The notes beneath the pieces were generated by a model, which saw only the letters and a list, made by a program, of their open reading frames with translations, was not told the DNA's origin and did not search any database. Below, one piece after another: positions 1 to 11,810 of a stretch of 64,000 nucleotides of DNA. Source of the stretch: Heliocybe sulcata (lineage: Eukaryota > Basidiomycota > Agaricomycetes > Gloeophyllales > Gloeophyllaceae). Position numbers and translations under genes: made by a program. The stretch's first letter is position 1, and every line of letters begins with the position of its first letter. The stretch is from the NCBI GenBank assembly GCA_004369045.1, contig ML213505.1, forward strand, positions 1,361,849-1,425,848, given 5' to 3'.

Positions 1-406
1 AGATGGTGCACATACCGAGTCCCAGCTCCCCGCTTCCTGCATTATTCGAGACAGCGGTCAACATCTTCACCTCCGACCTCTTCGCCAATGCCTGAATCAA
101 CGTGTCTATAGCATACCCGTTCAGCATTCAATTACACTTTCTCCTGTCACAAACGAACGCACCCGGTGTGCCGCATAACCCAAACCCTGCATACCCATGT
201 CAATGTCAGGAATGAGTGAGAGTACAGATACACGCACCTCCACTAAGGATCATATCCCCCGCCTTCACATCCTTAACAGCCTCCTCCGCACTGTCCCATA
301 CCTTCTTCTTCTTCGGCAGCGCCGCCTCCACAGACGAGGCATACCTCCTCCCAGCAACGGTCCGCGCAGCAGCACGTCTCCCCAGCATCACAGTAGTACT
401 CAGCAT
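1..406 (-). CDS. Succinyl-CoA:3-ketoacid CoA-transferase, mitochondrial (5' part, runs off the left edge)
   Basis: Moves CoA from succinyl-CoA to acetoacetate in the mitochondrial matrix. Only the N-terminal part is present. Exon 1 (406 to about 238) begins MLSTTVMLGRRAAARTVAGR, an Arg-rich presequence without acidic residues, followed by KVWDSAEEAVKDVKAGDMIL. After a short intron (donor gtgcgt) a very small exon encodes GGFGLCGTP. A second intron leads into DTLIQALAKRSEVKMLTAVS and NNAGSGELGLG, the start of the family I CoA-transferase fold. The GGFGLCGTPDTLI and SNNAG strings are family hallmarks. The catalytic glutamate lies off the window. Identification is firm; the two splice sites are my own reading. 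Confidence 0.9.
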
Positions 407-837
407 CTTGGCCAGCGATGTCGAGAGGGCTGGCTTCAGCTATCGGAGTCCCGGGAAGGCGTGTTTATATTACAGCGAGACGCTGCATAATATGTTCAAG
501 CCCCCCACTGGACAGGTGATGCCGTCCGAGTGACCGCCTTCGTGTAGTGGCCATGTCGGGATAAGGAAACTCGCTTTACGCTTTCGGGTGATGGGGCGGG
601 GACGCTCGGGTTTCCTAACTTATCACAGACATAAGTTGCTAAAAAGAACAAATGCATCACACAAGCCAGGTAGTCGTCCTTGCCGACGTTCAATATTGAA
701 AGCCGGTTCCAAAATTACGTCCAGACTCTGAACACATTTAGTATACCATTGCTAATGCGCGCCCAAGTTCCAAAATCCGAATGGAATGAAATACATTGAA
801 TCCGGGCCTTTACTTGGCCCTTCCTCACCAGTCTCCC
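407..837. other. Intergenic: SCOT promoter side and twinfilin 3' side
   Basis: Both flanking genes are on the minus strand, so this holds the SCOT promoter/5' UTR and the twinfilin 3' UTR. Small open frames here lack codon or homology support. Confidence 0.5.
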
Positions 838-2053
838 TCATCTCCTCCCACCAGGTCTCTTCGGCCTCGCAAACCCTCCCGCGCCCCCCTGCGGCTGAGC
901 CTGCGTGCCCTCCTTCTTCTCCTCCCCTACCTCACTCCTCACCCACGCCTCGCTCACCTCCCCGGGCTCGCTCGTCTCCACCTTCCTCCCAGCCACATTT
1001 GGAATCAGCTGCTTTGCGGCGGTGTAGACGGATGAGGCACCGGAGGAGTAGAGCATGCGGTGTTTGACGGGAGAGGAGGAGGGGCAGGAGTAGATGAAAA
1101 CGGTCGGTGAGGGGAGGGCGAGGAGCGCATAGCCTAGAAGCAGGGGTTAGCAGAGAAGAGGAAAGCTGCAGATGCGGTGCTTACAGGGTTCTGAGGCGGG
1201 GAGGGCGGAGCTTAGATGGGAGAGGTCGATGTCGGACGAGCTCTTCAGGAGGAGGGTCTCAGTTGCCGGGTCGATCGTCTAAAGAACCAACAGGATATGA
1301 GCGGGATCCCGATTCTGAATGGTCCTCACACTTACCAGAATAACCAACCGACTCGTCTCCGCCCCCGCCAGTCCTTTCACAGCCTCCTCAACCTCGGGCC
1401 CCCAGTTAAAGCCCACACCCGTGCCAACGATACTCGTCCTGACCTGGCTGCCGCGGTAGGCCACCCCGCCCTCTCTCTCAGCAGCCTTGATGTCAGCCAT
1501 CTCCTTCTCCCTGGGACTCATCGGCTGCGGGGCGGCGAGGTGCCGCTTGTGCGCCAGGTAGGCTTCGGGGGTGACGTCGGATTTGGAGGTGGCGAAGAGG
1601 GAGTCGGTGAAGGAGGTTGAGCCAAGGGATTTGGTGAGGGAGTTGCGGGTGGAGGCGTACAGCATCTAAGTAGTCCATGAGGATATACTTCTCAGGGGAA
1701 TGGTCTATATCCTCACCTTGTCTCTCACTTTCGCGGAATCGGGGACGTAGAAGATAGCGAGCCACTCGGTTGCAGGATCGTCCAACCTTGCAAGGACGTA
1801 GGCAGGTGTGTTCTCATCCAATGCGTTCTGTAGGATAGACAGATCCTCTTCTAGCGAGCCTTGGACGACGTAGGAGGTATCATGCACAAGGGTCTCTGAT
1901 GAACGACATGAGAATCATTGTTGAATATAAGAGTTGAAGAGCGCGACCGTTCTGGATGGAGATCTTGATGAAGCGGACATTCCTAGAGTCGACGGCAGCA
2001 GAGTAGACGTCGCGCAGGTCTTGGGAGACGCCGATGCCAGATGTAGCGGACAT
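838..2053 (-). CDS. Twinfilin, actin-monomer-binding protein with two ADF-H domains
   Basis: Binds ADP-actin monomers and filament barbed ends in the cytoplasm and at cortical actin. Exon 1 starts at 2053 with MSATSGIGVSQDLRDVYSAA, then VDSRNVRFIKISIQN. After an intron with donor gtcgcg it continues ETLVHDTSYVVQGSLEED and ends DPATEWLAIFYVPDSAKVRDK. The next exon, MLYASTRNSLTKSLGSTSF, is the diagnostic A6-type ADF-H string. The linker contains LAAPQPMSPREKEMADIKAAE. The second ADF-H half follows (GVGFNWGPEVEEAVKGLAG). The last exon carries the matching MLYSSGASSVYTAAKQLIP and ends in a basic, Gly/Pro-rich tail at 838. The start is the first ATG in frame with the ADF-H core. Divergent from the FYVE gene with about 240 bp between start codons. 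Confidence 0.9.
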
Positions 2054-2292
2054 GGTGGGAGGAGGAGGGCCGGCGATGTCCGGACCGGGGATTCATGACA
2101 TACAGAGTGGACTGCTTTCCCAAGGACACCTCTCCTCGATGGATGCACTTCATAGTCTCTAGATTTACTCTCATATTTGCTGCCTAATAGTCTTCCTCGA
2201 ATACTCTCGAGTATAGCAGGGAACGCACTTTCTTGAACAAGCGGACTTTCACCCAGCGTCACTTCTCCGCAGCCTCGTTTACGCCGACCGAC

Positions 2293-5100
2293 ATGGAGTC
2301 GCCCGCTGTTCCTTATGCAGCCTACAGGGTGGGTCTCTATTGCCTCGTGGCGCTCTACTGAGTCTGACAGTTCTACAGCCAAAGCGCCACGGCCGCGCAT
2401 CTTCGAATCCCCAGTCAGCGAGCGCCACGCCCCCGCCCCCTTCAGCGAGATCCCGCCCGACCAGCCTCGTAACCTCCAGCGCTCCCGTTGTGCCCAAATG
2501 GAAAGACGCCCAAGCTCAGCGCCTCACAAACGGAAATGGGGAGGCCGCCAACGGACATGACGAAGCTGGAGTGCGCTCGCCGGAGCGGGTGCCGCTGAAA
2601 CAGCGTCCAGCGTCTGACGTGGGCGCCATCATGACAAGGACCGAGAAAGACCTGCCCTCGCCCACAATCAACGGCTCTTTTGCTAATGGGTCCGCAGGTT
2701 CTCCCAATGGTTCCACAGTTTCCTCGAATGAAGCATCTCCAGTAGTGAAACCGTCTAACGGTATCTCAAACACGTCCACCCCCACGTCATCATCTCCCAC
2801 TACACCTATCTCCCCACTGCCTCCCTCAGTCCCTACAATCGTAGAACCCTCCGAACCGCCGGTAGCCGGCCCCTCCATCGCGCCGCCTGTGAAGCCCGCC
2901 CCGGTCACCCGCAAATCCTCTACCTTCCGGCACGTCCCCCTCCGCCCCGCCGCTGCCCGCTCTCCCATGCCCTCATCGCCCCTGCGTCCTGGAGGCAGCA
3001 CTCACTCTACCCCGTCACACAGCCGCACGACCTCATGGACCTCTCAGCCCGACACTCACGCTCTGCCGCCCCCGCCCCCGCAGAAAGATCGCGTCCTGCA
3101 CACGATACCCTCCATTGAGACACTCGCGCAGCCCGCTCCCACGCACCCTCCACACCATGGCCCGCCTTCCTTGCTTTCAGCAGTGACACCTCCTCCCCGC
3201 CCGACCTCTCTCCCGCCACCACGGCTACCCGCGAAGGGCCCTTCCCCAGGCGTCTCCCCCTCCCCCTCCCCAGCGCCATCATACCATCAACTCCCACAAA
3301 CGACACCCAGCACGCCCATCTCCTACACTCCCAGACTTACCCCGACTCCATCTTACTCCAGGTCTACGACACCAAGACCCTCTGCCCCTTATCGTCCCGG
3401 TTTCCAGCCTAAAGGCGTGTACCGCCCTCGTACGGACGAGTTCCTCGAGATCCGCGCTCAGAGGCGCGATGTCGGGCGGATCGAGCGGACGCGGTTGGAG
3501 AGAAGGCTGGAGAAGTTGATTCAGCTGCACTTCCCCGAGCCGAGTCTGTCTTCCGGTGGCAAGGAGAAGGAGAAGGGTGATGCAGGTGGGAAGGAGAGGC
3601 CCGGGGCTGCGCCGTTACCGAACAAACGGGCGTCATCGTTTTGGGACATGGAAAGTTTTAGTTTTAAGGGGGGCGCGGGGGACTTGTTCAAAGGTGTGTT
3701 GATGCAGAATCAGGCGCAGGCGGGGAAGGTGGATGTTAGAGGTGCGTCTTTCCTCCTATAATTTGGTGTGGATTGAGCTTGACTGATGAAGTGGCTTTTG
3801 TCGGCGTTGTGCAGCGGCAGAGCAGAATATTACACCCTGGCAGGACGATGCGGAGGTTTCGGCGTGTCCGTTGTGCTCGTGCGTTCCCTTCCATTTCCAC
3901 TATCTAATCTCGAATCCCCAGCTAACCTCTCAACTCCTTACCTCGTTATATCAACAGAGCGTCCTTCCACCCGCTAACAAACCGCAAACACCACTGCCGG
4001 CTCTGTGGGCGCATCATCTGCTCGCTCCCGGCCAAGATGCCGCAGCGCCCGCAGCCGTGCTCCCTGCTCTTCGTAGTGAACGAACAACGGAAGATCGAGG
4101 AAGTAGGGGAGGGGGTGGATTATGGGGTGCGGAAACGCAGTACAGGCGGGGGAGGGGCGCAGGGAGGAGGAGGGGAGGAGGAGAAGTTCCTGAAAGGGGT
4201 GAGGGTGTGTCGTGGGTGTCGGGGGGTGTTGCTGTGAGTCGACTTTTTTGTTGTTATTTCTTCGGTATTAGGGTTGGATGAATGGCTGATTGGTGGGCTT
4301 TGGTGTAGGCAGCAGCAGTATGCTCAGGAGGTTAGGCAGGTGCCGACGTTTGTGCGATTGTACGAGGTAAGTGGGTGCTGGTATCGAGAGCTCAAATGGA
4401 TCGTTGATTGAATGGCAGGCATTCATTACGCTGGAGAAGGATATTGAGGATACGCTCCCGCAGTTCCAGGAGCTACTCGTCAGTCTCAGGTAAACTACCT
4501 CCTCTTCTCCCTCCTTATCAGTAATTAACTTTCCTGTAGTAATGACGAACAGCCGACGAAGGAGGCGTCTGCGATCCGCAAGCACTTGCTAGATAGCTTC
4601 GCACAGTACGATGTGCTGGCTAAGCGCATACGCAAGGCTCCCTGCCCCAAGGGCAGCAGTCAGGAGAGGGTGCAGGCTGCGGTGCTGACGCGGGCGAATC
4701 TGTTTTTACAGAGACATATGTTGCCGTTGCAGGTGCGTTAGCTATTCGTTATCCGCCACTGCTCCGTGCTCATATTGGAATGGAACTGTGACAGTCAGTA
4801 TCACGGCCCTCGGCAAAGTCTTCCACGCCCTCGACGCCCGTATCCGAGTCAGAGCCTGCTATTGGGCCTCAAATTGACCCGGACTCGGAGCTGGCGAAGA
4901 GGCTGCAGCCGCTGTTGGAGCAGGAGGCGCTGCTGGAGGGGTATGTGGCGGAGGCGACGGCGCATCGCAAGTTTGAGGATGCGCGGACGTTGAAGGGGAG
5001 TTTGAGGGAGATCAGGGGGGAGATTGGGAGGATGGTGAGGGGGGCGGACGTGGCAGGGGAAGGAGGGGGAGCGAGGAGGAAGAGGGGGAGCAGAGGGTAG
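2293..5100 (+). CDS. PEP7: FYVE zinc-finger endosomal protein of the Pep7/Vac1/rabenosyn type
   Basis: Rab5/PI3P effector that tethers Golgi-to-endosome vesicles. Exon 1 (2293-2328) encodes 12 residues, MESPAVPYAAYR; a 50-nt intron (2329-2378) leads into a large exon. The first roughly 450 residues are Pro/Ser/Thr-rich and probably disordered. The FYVE finger is spread over several exons: NITPWQDD, then CPLC, FHPLTNRKHHCRLCGRIIC, and the last pair in VRVCRGC. After it come helices (FVRLYEAFITLEKDIED, FQELLVSL) and a C-terminal Rab-binding-like segment (SELAKRLQPLLEQEALLEGY) with a basic tail ending at 5100. RKHHCR is the PI3P-binding motif. Odd: a Gly/Glu-rich loop lies inside the finger before the last cysteine pair. 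Family assignment is strong; the symbol assumes orthology with yeast PEP7. Confidence 0.88.
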
Positions 5101-5524
5101 GATGCTGGACTGTGGCCATGAGGGATATGCTTTATTATGTGCTATCTGAGAGTACTTACTTTGCTCTCGGCTATGAGAAATTCGGTGTCGCACAGTTATC
5201 CGCCTCTAGTCGGAGATCATCTCGTCCTGACTTTGTTTACCGGAAAAGACTGTATTTGCTAAGGACGAGATGGGAATTTCCGCTGATTTGCCTTGCGCGA
5301 GCTCCATTCATAGGAAAGCGAATGCGTTCTATTCGATCCTTGGGCTTAGCGAGTTGTAGGTCCACAAATTCGACGGCAGCGCCACAGATTTGATCGAGAT
5401 CACCCGATTGGCATCTCCACGTGTCCTCGTCCAAATCCGGTCATTTCTGCATTTCGGGTTTTCGGATTGGGAGCTCTTCACTGACTCGTTTTCTTGTCCG
5501 TCTGCTTTGGAGACTTGGCTAACG
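5101..5524. other. Intergenic between PEP7 and HIS3
   Basis: Both neighbours are on the plus strand, so this holds the PEP7 3' UTR and HIS3 promoter. Overlapping short frames on both strands show no recognisable protein. Confidence 0.5.
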
Positions 5525-6348
5525 ATGGCTGCAAGAACTGCGACGATATCGCGGAATACAAATGAGACGCAAATCGAAGTCTCCATCAACCTCGACTGTG
5601 GGCCAGGGTCCGCTACCGCGCAAACTATCGATATTTCAACTGGAATTGGCTTCTTGGATCATGTATACACCAGGCCGAATCATGATTAGACGTCAGACTG
5701 AGAGTCCTATATAGATGTTCCATGCGCTAGCGAAGCACAGTGGCATGTCCTTGACCTTGAAATGCAAGGGCGACCTGTGGATAGATGACCACCACACAGC
5801 AGATAAGTGCGAGGCTCGAATTTAGCCGATGAGGTCACCCTGATAAGTGTTGTATCTGCACAGGACTGCGCAATTGCAGTAGGCACTGCGTTCAAGCAAG
5901 CCCTGGGCGAGGTACGGGGTATTAGGCGTTATGGGACTGGGTTTGCGCCGCTGGACGAGGTACACATTCGGTCATTACTCGCTCTGAGTGTCCGTCCTAA
6001 TGTTTTTGGCAGGCCCTGTCCAGAGCAGTCATTGATATATGCTCACGTCCGTACTGCGTCACTGAACTCGGTATGAAGCGGGAGAAAGTTGGGGATATAG
6101 CGACAGAGATGTTCCCCCACATCTTCTACTCGTTTGCTATCGCATCGGGCTGCACGATGCACGTCGACGTTCTGAGAGGCGAGAACGACCATCACCGGTG
6201 GGTGGCATTGCTCGCTGCACTTAGCTTGCCTAGTAATAACTCGCCTGCTAGCATTGAGTCAGCTTTCAAAGCCCTTGCTCTTGCTATCCGGCAAGCGATC
6301 GAGCGAACAGGGGGCAATGATGTACCCAGCACCAAAGGCGTTCTATAG
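5525..6348 (+). CDS. HIS3: Imidazoleglycerol-phosphate dehydratase (histidine biosynthesis)
   Basis: Dehydrates imidazoleglycerol phosphate to imidazoleacetol phosphate, the sixth step of histidine synthesis. I read five exons: 5525-5662, 5715-5802, 5862-5959, 6013-6197, 6252-6348, giving 201 residues, the usual size for this family. Landmarks are [20 protein letters not shown], then [53 protein letters not shown], and the second metal motif in [17 protein letters not shown]. Both HHxxE motifs, which bind the two manganese ions, are complete, but only if intron 2 is removed as an AT-AC intron (listed separately). The other introns are GT-AG and 52-54 nt. The start at 5525 is the only ATG giving a sensible N-terminus before [10 protein letters not shown]. 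Confidence 0.93.
5803..5861 (+). other. Candidate AT-AC intron in HIS3
   Basis: The 59-nt intron starts ATAAGT and ends GCAC, with a branch-like CTGAT at 5840-5844. Removing 5803-5861 joins GCA G to AG GAC and gives HHTAEDC, restoring the metal-binding glutamate of the first HHxxE motif. No GT-AG pair here keeps the frame: the nearby gtgcga donor with the cacag acceptor shifts it. An AA-AG removal would keep frame but give HHTADDC. The ATAAGT donor resembles U2-type AT-AC introns rather than the U12 ATATCC form. Confidence 0.7.
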
Positions 6349-7883
6349 CGGTCATCGAACATTAAACTTGAAATATTGAGATTTGAAGGATCTCGCACGC
6401 CCTGCAGTTGGGGACCACGTCTTCTCCGCGGGGTTACATACACACATGTCCTCATAGAGAAAGATAGGCATATGTTCGTGCAGCATGTTATGAAACAGAT
6501 TAGCAGCCTTTCTCGTTTGCTGATGATCTCCGGGACCGACATTGCATAATACAGGTACACAAGGTTCGCCCATGGGATAATGTTAATGTGATACGTTGAC
6601 CCTGACCAAAGATTAGGGACAACTTTAGGTCGAAACCGCACCGATCTACAGTGAGATCCGTGAATGTACATGCTCAAACGCTGGACCCTGGAGACCAAGC
6701 GAGCTGGGCGAATTGAAATGTTCACCGCTATTACTTACGCTTTTGTGTGCCTCCCACCAGGGTCTGCAGATCCATTCCGTACACTTCTCTCCTATCGCCT
6801 CCACGCCCGGACGGCTCATACGGTGCAGATTGTCCCAGAGATCCCGTCCTCTCCAGCCAAAAATCCGTGACGTATACTTTATCCCCGTTTGACCTGGCTG
6901 AGACGGCGGCGATGATTGCGTGGGTGACTCGTCTCTCCCCCTGGGCGTATTGATCCGCGGATTTATGCGGCCTCCTCGGGACTCACAGACGACCCTTGCG
7001 ACAACCGCATTGTCCTCACCTCGTTCTCTCAGTTACGACAGGGGTTCTTGCTTACACCCAATGAGGGTCGGACCACGGGGTTGGCGATTGATCACGAAGG
7101 TAGGTCGTCTTGGATTTCTATGGTCCGAGTCAATTCAACGGCGTGGTTTCTGTGTACGAAACTCCTCGTCCAACCACATGCTGATGGTCAATTCTGTGTT
7201 ATCAGCCACTCGCAGCGGCGTGGCAAAGGTCCGCAGCCTGAGGCCTGGATACTCATCCGCTCATGTACGAGGCTTCCCACTGCTTCCTCTGTTCCTCTCA
7301 GACCATGCTGAACATCCTTGCCACATGATTCTCAGAGAACTTGCGCCAATCGCTTGGATATGTGGCGGTCCTCGTGCGAGGAACAGCTCTGGGACCTGAC
7401 GATAGAGCTGCTGACTGTGCTTAGGCATGTGTCCCGAAAGCGTCCGTCCTTCTGCTTATGAGCACGCAATAGCAATGCACAGTCCAATAGATTCATTCGT
7501 GACCGAAGCAGCCAGAAAGGAGCATTTCTACAACTTGGCGCGTCATGTGCATGCAGCTCGCTCCCATTGAATTGACGACCGTGCAGCTACAAGCTTGGTA
7601 TAGTCTGTGGCGCCTGTCTGACCGTCGTCGAAGGTTGCACCGGTGTATCTGCGGGCAGTTCTCGCAGGATCTCTCGAAACGGTCCATTCGCCGCAAGATA
7701 GGGTATTACAAACACTGCCGCAATTAGCTGATCCCGATCACTTTACATCAGGTGGAAGCAATCAGTACACTAACGTATGTATTCAAGAGGATTAAGTACA
7801 CGGTCGTCTAGGATACAGGAAAACTAAGTACATCAAAGCATCAAAGCAATTCAGACGCAACCCAAGTATACTATCTTACACCA
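6349..7883. other. Unassigned interval between HIS3 and the Zn2Cys6 gene
   Basis: I could not build a convincing gene. Several frames are open on both strands from about 6660 to 7570 and there are splice-like sites: acceptor at about 6760 (cccaccag), donor gtaggt at about 7099, acceptor ttctcag at about 7334. Plus-strand pieces that look protein-like are LTDDPCDNRIVLTSFSQLRQ (7000-7040 region) and RLDMWRSSCEEQLWDLTIEL (about 7350-7410). I recognise neither. This may be an unknown intron-rich gene, a decayed gene, or chance open frames in GC-rich DNA. Confidence 0.3.
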
Positions 7884-10800
7884 CTATCTCATGCCTGTCC
7901 ATGGTTGTCCGTACTGTGGGGAATGAACATGCGTCGCAGCATGCGGCCAGCCACTGGTAGCGTCGGAGAAGCTCGCCCCGAAGAAATCACTGGCTTGCCC
8001 GGGCATCCCCCATCTATCTTCCATCGCCTGTGCAGGCGCACCATTGCCGTGCAGCTGCGCGCCATAGGTCCCGCTGGTATGGCCTGCGGTGACGGTCTGT
8101 AAGAAGTGATTCATACTAAAGTCCATGTCAGCATCGCCGGATTGCTGGTAGACCGTCCCGCTGGAGTAGTCCTGCGCCGTCTGGTCCATGCCAATCCCGG
8201 CGCCGCCGTGTACCTGAGAGGTATCGGGCCAATAGAACATATGTGGCGGGGTGGGGTCGCGTTCTCGGCTGTATTGTGGCACGATCTCACCTGACTGCGG
8301 CGAGCCGGGCTGGTCAGGAGCGTACTGCGCATGACCAGGGGACATCGCTCCGGAGCCATAAGCAGCGGAGTGGTCGTATTTCGCCAGGAGAGAGGAGAGA
8401 AAGCGCGAGTACAGCATGGGCGTGTGCCTGCCGTCCAGCGCCACTTCGTTCGAGCCGAGTATCGCAATGAGGTTGCTGACAGAGACAACGATCTTCTTCT
8501 CTTCAGCCGGCTGAAGCAGAGGTTTGCATCTCGGGCGCAGCAGCTGCATCGATGGGAGTTATCTCAGCTTCAGGTGTACGACGACAAGCGCCAGGGCAAA
8601 GGGTACGCACGTTAAGCAGGAAGGCAGCCGCATAAGCCACGTAAAGGAAGTGGGCTTCCATGGAGAACCGGAGCATACGCGTGGGGTACACCACGGGGTA
8701 CATATCGTTGATCATTATCTGCAAGACGAGTTGCGCCTGGGCGATGGACTACACGTACACCGGTACCGGGCGTCAGTCAGCTGCCAGCCAATGAGCACAC
8801 GCGTCGCCGGTACTGACCTCCCGGACGATATAATCGTCCCGTTTAAGCCCCGTCTTCTTCAACCCCAGCTGGAAGGCGTGCGCCAGGACGACCAAGCGCG
8901 AGTACGCCGCGATTCTGTGCGGAAAACGGCGTCAGTCAAGCGCTCAGCGTAAATGAAAAGCAGGTGATCCGTGTTCCAAGCGCTCTGACCGGGAGCGAAT
9001 AACGGGACGTGGGCAAAGAAGAGGGGTCAACAAAGGAGAGTGGACGTACAGCCGGGTCGTGTTTCCGCGGTACCGACATATTGGATCTAGTACAGCGAGT
9101 CAGAAATCCGAAGATCACCATATAAACCAGACCAAAAATGAAAAAAAGGAGATGGGAGGAATAAAAGCGGAACACAAAGGCAGTAAGCGCGAAATCGGTG
9201 GAATTTGCATGCCCGCCGAGATCGGCCATCCCGGAGAGCACGGGAACAGCGAGTAAAAAATCGGACGAAAGAAAGACTGAACAAATAAAGCCAGAACACG
9301 CACCATTGGAAAACGTCTGCGTCTGATACAACTGATACCAATGCCGAATCTTCTCATGCAACCTCCTATCAATCTCCACCAACCTCTCCACCACATCCCC
9401 ATCCCCCTCCTCCTCCCCTCCCTCCCCTCCCTCCTCCCCCTTCCCCCGATCCACGATCCTCCGAAACTCCGCCATCACCAGCAACAAATCCACATACCCA
9501 CACAAATGTATATCATAATGCAAGTTCCGCTCGCTGCTTTGCCACCACCCCGCGCTGTGCCGCGCGACATAGTCGTCCTGCAGGCGCACCATCGGCAGCT
9601 TGCCGTACTGCGTCGCGTGCGACGCGTCCACGCAGAACACGTTCAGCCACGTGCGCGTGTTGTTCAGCGCGGCAGGGCTCGTCGACGGTTGCGGCTGGTT
9701 CAGGCGCAGTTCCGTCGCAAGCCTGTCCATGTCAGAATTACACAATGTCGTTGAATACGAAACAGTTGAGAGGGCTTACCGTATCGCAACGCCCATCAAC
9801 GTCCAACTGCGGTCCTCCGCCCACCGCTTGCGCGGCTTCGGATACACAGCGAGGAGCAGGTATGCCTGGCACGTCTCGACCGTCTTTGACGCGTCGACGA
9901 GTGCCTTGCCGGCAGCGTCCCGCGCAAAGGACATCAGAAGGGGGTAGAGCTGTGGATACGAGTCATAGTACCGCGAGGCAACGGTGCATACTGTCAAGTA
10001 TTAGGTCAACGCTCGTTGAAGGAGATGGAAGGATTAGGGCACTCACTGACTGTGAAGAGGAATGGAGAGGCGTGGATCAAGGACTGCGGGGTGTGGTAGC
10101 TGGGGTCGAGGATTGAGAAGAACGGCTGCCGATAAAATATGACAAGGATATTCAAGTTCCCTTCCTGTAACAATATGACAAACGGTGCTTACATTCACCC
10201 TATCAAAGTACCTACCACATTCCACACCAATCAGACGACCCCATACCCACGAATACCTCGAAATCACTCACAATTGAAACAAATCATGCACCTGGTCAGT
10301 CTGCAGCAATCCCCTCTTCACAACCTCAGGCAGAGACTGGCTCGCGCCGAGGTACCTCGGATCTGCACAGATAACCACAATCAGCAACCCAGCGTCTGAT
10401 AGCCAAGGAGCGGAATCATCGGAAAACAGAAGACCAGGGCATACTTCAAGCGCCACAGAGACCAGAAGCAGCCATATCCCGAGAAAGTGCCACACTGACT
10501 AGAAGCGCGGAGAGAATCGGAACACCATCAGATTGGAAGCTGCCACAACCGCAGGAAGATCATGTCTCCAAGGAACGGGAGGAGCTGTGCCCGCAGTCAA
10601 AGGTCTAGCACGAGTCCGCCCTCCTCTGGCTGCTCCACGGGCGTTGATGCGGACCGGCGATAACTCAAAGTAAAGATCCGGAGTAGAAAGAGTCAAAATC
10701 AACACCACCGAGGCGCGGGAACGATGCACCACCGCAACGGGTTTTCGTTCCGCCGCATTGCACATAGGACTTGGTCTCCACCAGACTCCGAGGAGACAAC

Positions 10801-11810
10801 CCAAACAAGCAGATGGTTGGTGGTTGAACTCACCTGTAGACAAGGACGGCGCGCGCATGGACATGCCTGCATAATACTCCGACGCGCCGAATTCGCGCTT
10901 GGGTATGGCCTGCTGAAAATTATGTTCCGAGAAGCTTCTGTCTGGAGAGGATCCATTTGGCGAGCCTGAGAGACACGAGATGCCAAGCGTCAGAGGAGAC
11001 GAGGCGGGCAGGGTGGACGATGCATTACCTGCACTGGATGCCTCTTCTTGAGCCTGCTCGATCCAGCTTCTGACCTTCTTTTCGCCTTTAATCTGGTCAA
11101 GCTGTTCCAATATCGATTTGATGTAAACGTCTTGCTGATGTGACTTCTCGACCAGCGCTTCGTGCGTCCTAGTTCGCAGTTGAATTCACGTGAATATATG
11201 CGTCGAGGTAATTGCGCTCACGGTGCTGGCTTCCGCTTCTTGCGCCCGCGGACAAGGCATTCGTGGTTGCCCGCGATGCAGCGCTGGCAGGCCGACTGGC
11301 CCTTGTCGAACTTGCAGCGCACCTATACAAAACTAAGATCCGTAATTCCAAATAACAGAGTCAGGCACACCTTCAATGATTTACAGTGGACGCAGGCGCC
11401 GGTTCTGCGGATCGTGATGAGCACTGCTGCCAAGGTCAGCGGTGGGGCTCGAGCACGCACAGGCGCACGTTGCCCCTGGGGCTCGCGTATTCCGTCGCGT
11501 CCTCGTCGAAGCTCTCGTACTCGTCGCTGCCCTGGCGTGGAGGGGCTTGGAACGCGTTGAAGGCAAAGGACGTGGACGCTGCGGAATTCGGGCTCGGCGT
11601 TGATGTGCTCGACGCCGACTGGCCCTTTGCCGACGACGGGGCTCTGGCGCGCATGGTCATCTGGGGAGCGAACTTGAAGGTGAAAGCAGAGGCGGGCGGT
11701 GGCTGTGAGGAGGGCAGGATTATAACTGGGTCGAGCGCTTGGATGTGATGATCGAGATCGGCTTGGAGGGGAAAGCTGTGTTGTGCATGGTAATAGGTTG
11801 GAAAGGCCAT
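7884..11810 (-). CDS. Zn2Cys6 fungal transcription factor with fungal-specific middle homology region
   Basis: Nuclear DNA-binding regulator; its target genes cannot be inferred. Exon 1 starts at 11810 (MAFPTYYHAQHSF) with a Ser/Pro/Ala-rich lead. A 56-nt intron then gives RLTGACVHCKSLK|VRCKFD, and the cluster continues CQRCIAGNHECLVRGRKKRK. The cysteine spacing is C-x2-C-x6-C-x8-C-x2-C-x6-C. A heptad-like linker follows (THEALVEKSHQQDVYIKSIL, then EQLDQIKGEKKVRSW), the usual dimerisation coiled coil. The middle homology region spans about 8900-10500 in many exons, for example MDRLATELRLNQPQPSTSPA and WLNVFCVDASHATQYGKLP. The last exon (8549 to 7884) is a Gly/Gln/Ser-rich possible activation tail ending PWTGMR. 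Exon borders in the middle are not all resolved. Confidence 0.85.

Noticed and set aside
2516-3001. 161-codon minus open frame
   Set aside because: Shadow of the Pro/Ser-rich exon of the FYVE gene on the plus strand.
6192-6725. 177-codon minus open frame
   Set aside because: Its C-terminal end is antisense to the last exons of HIS3, and the rest has no recognisable feature.
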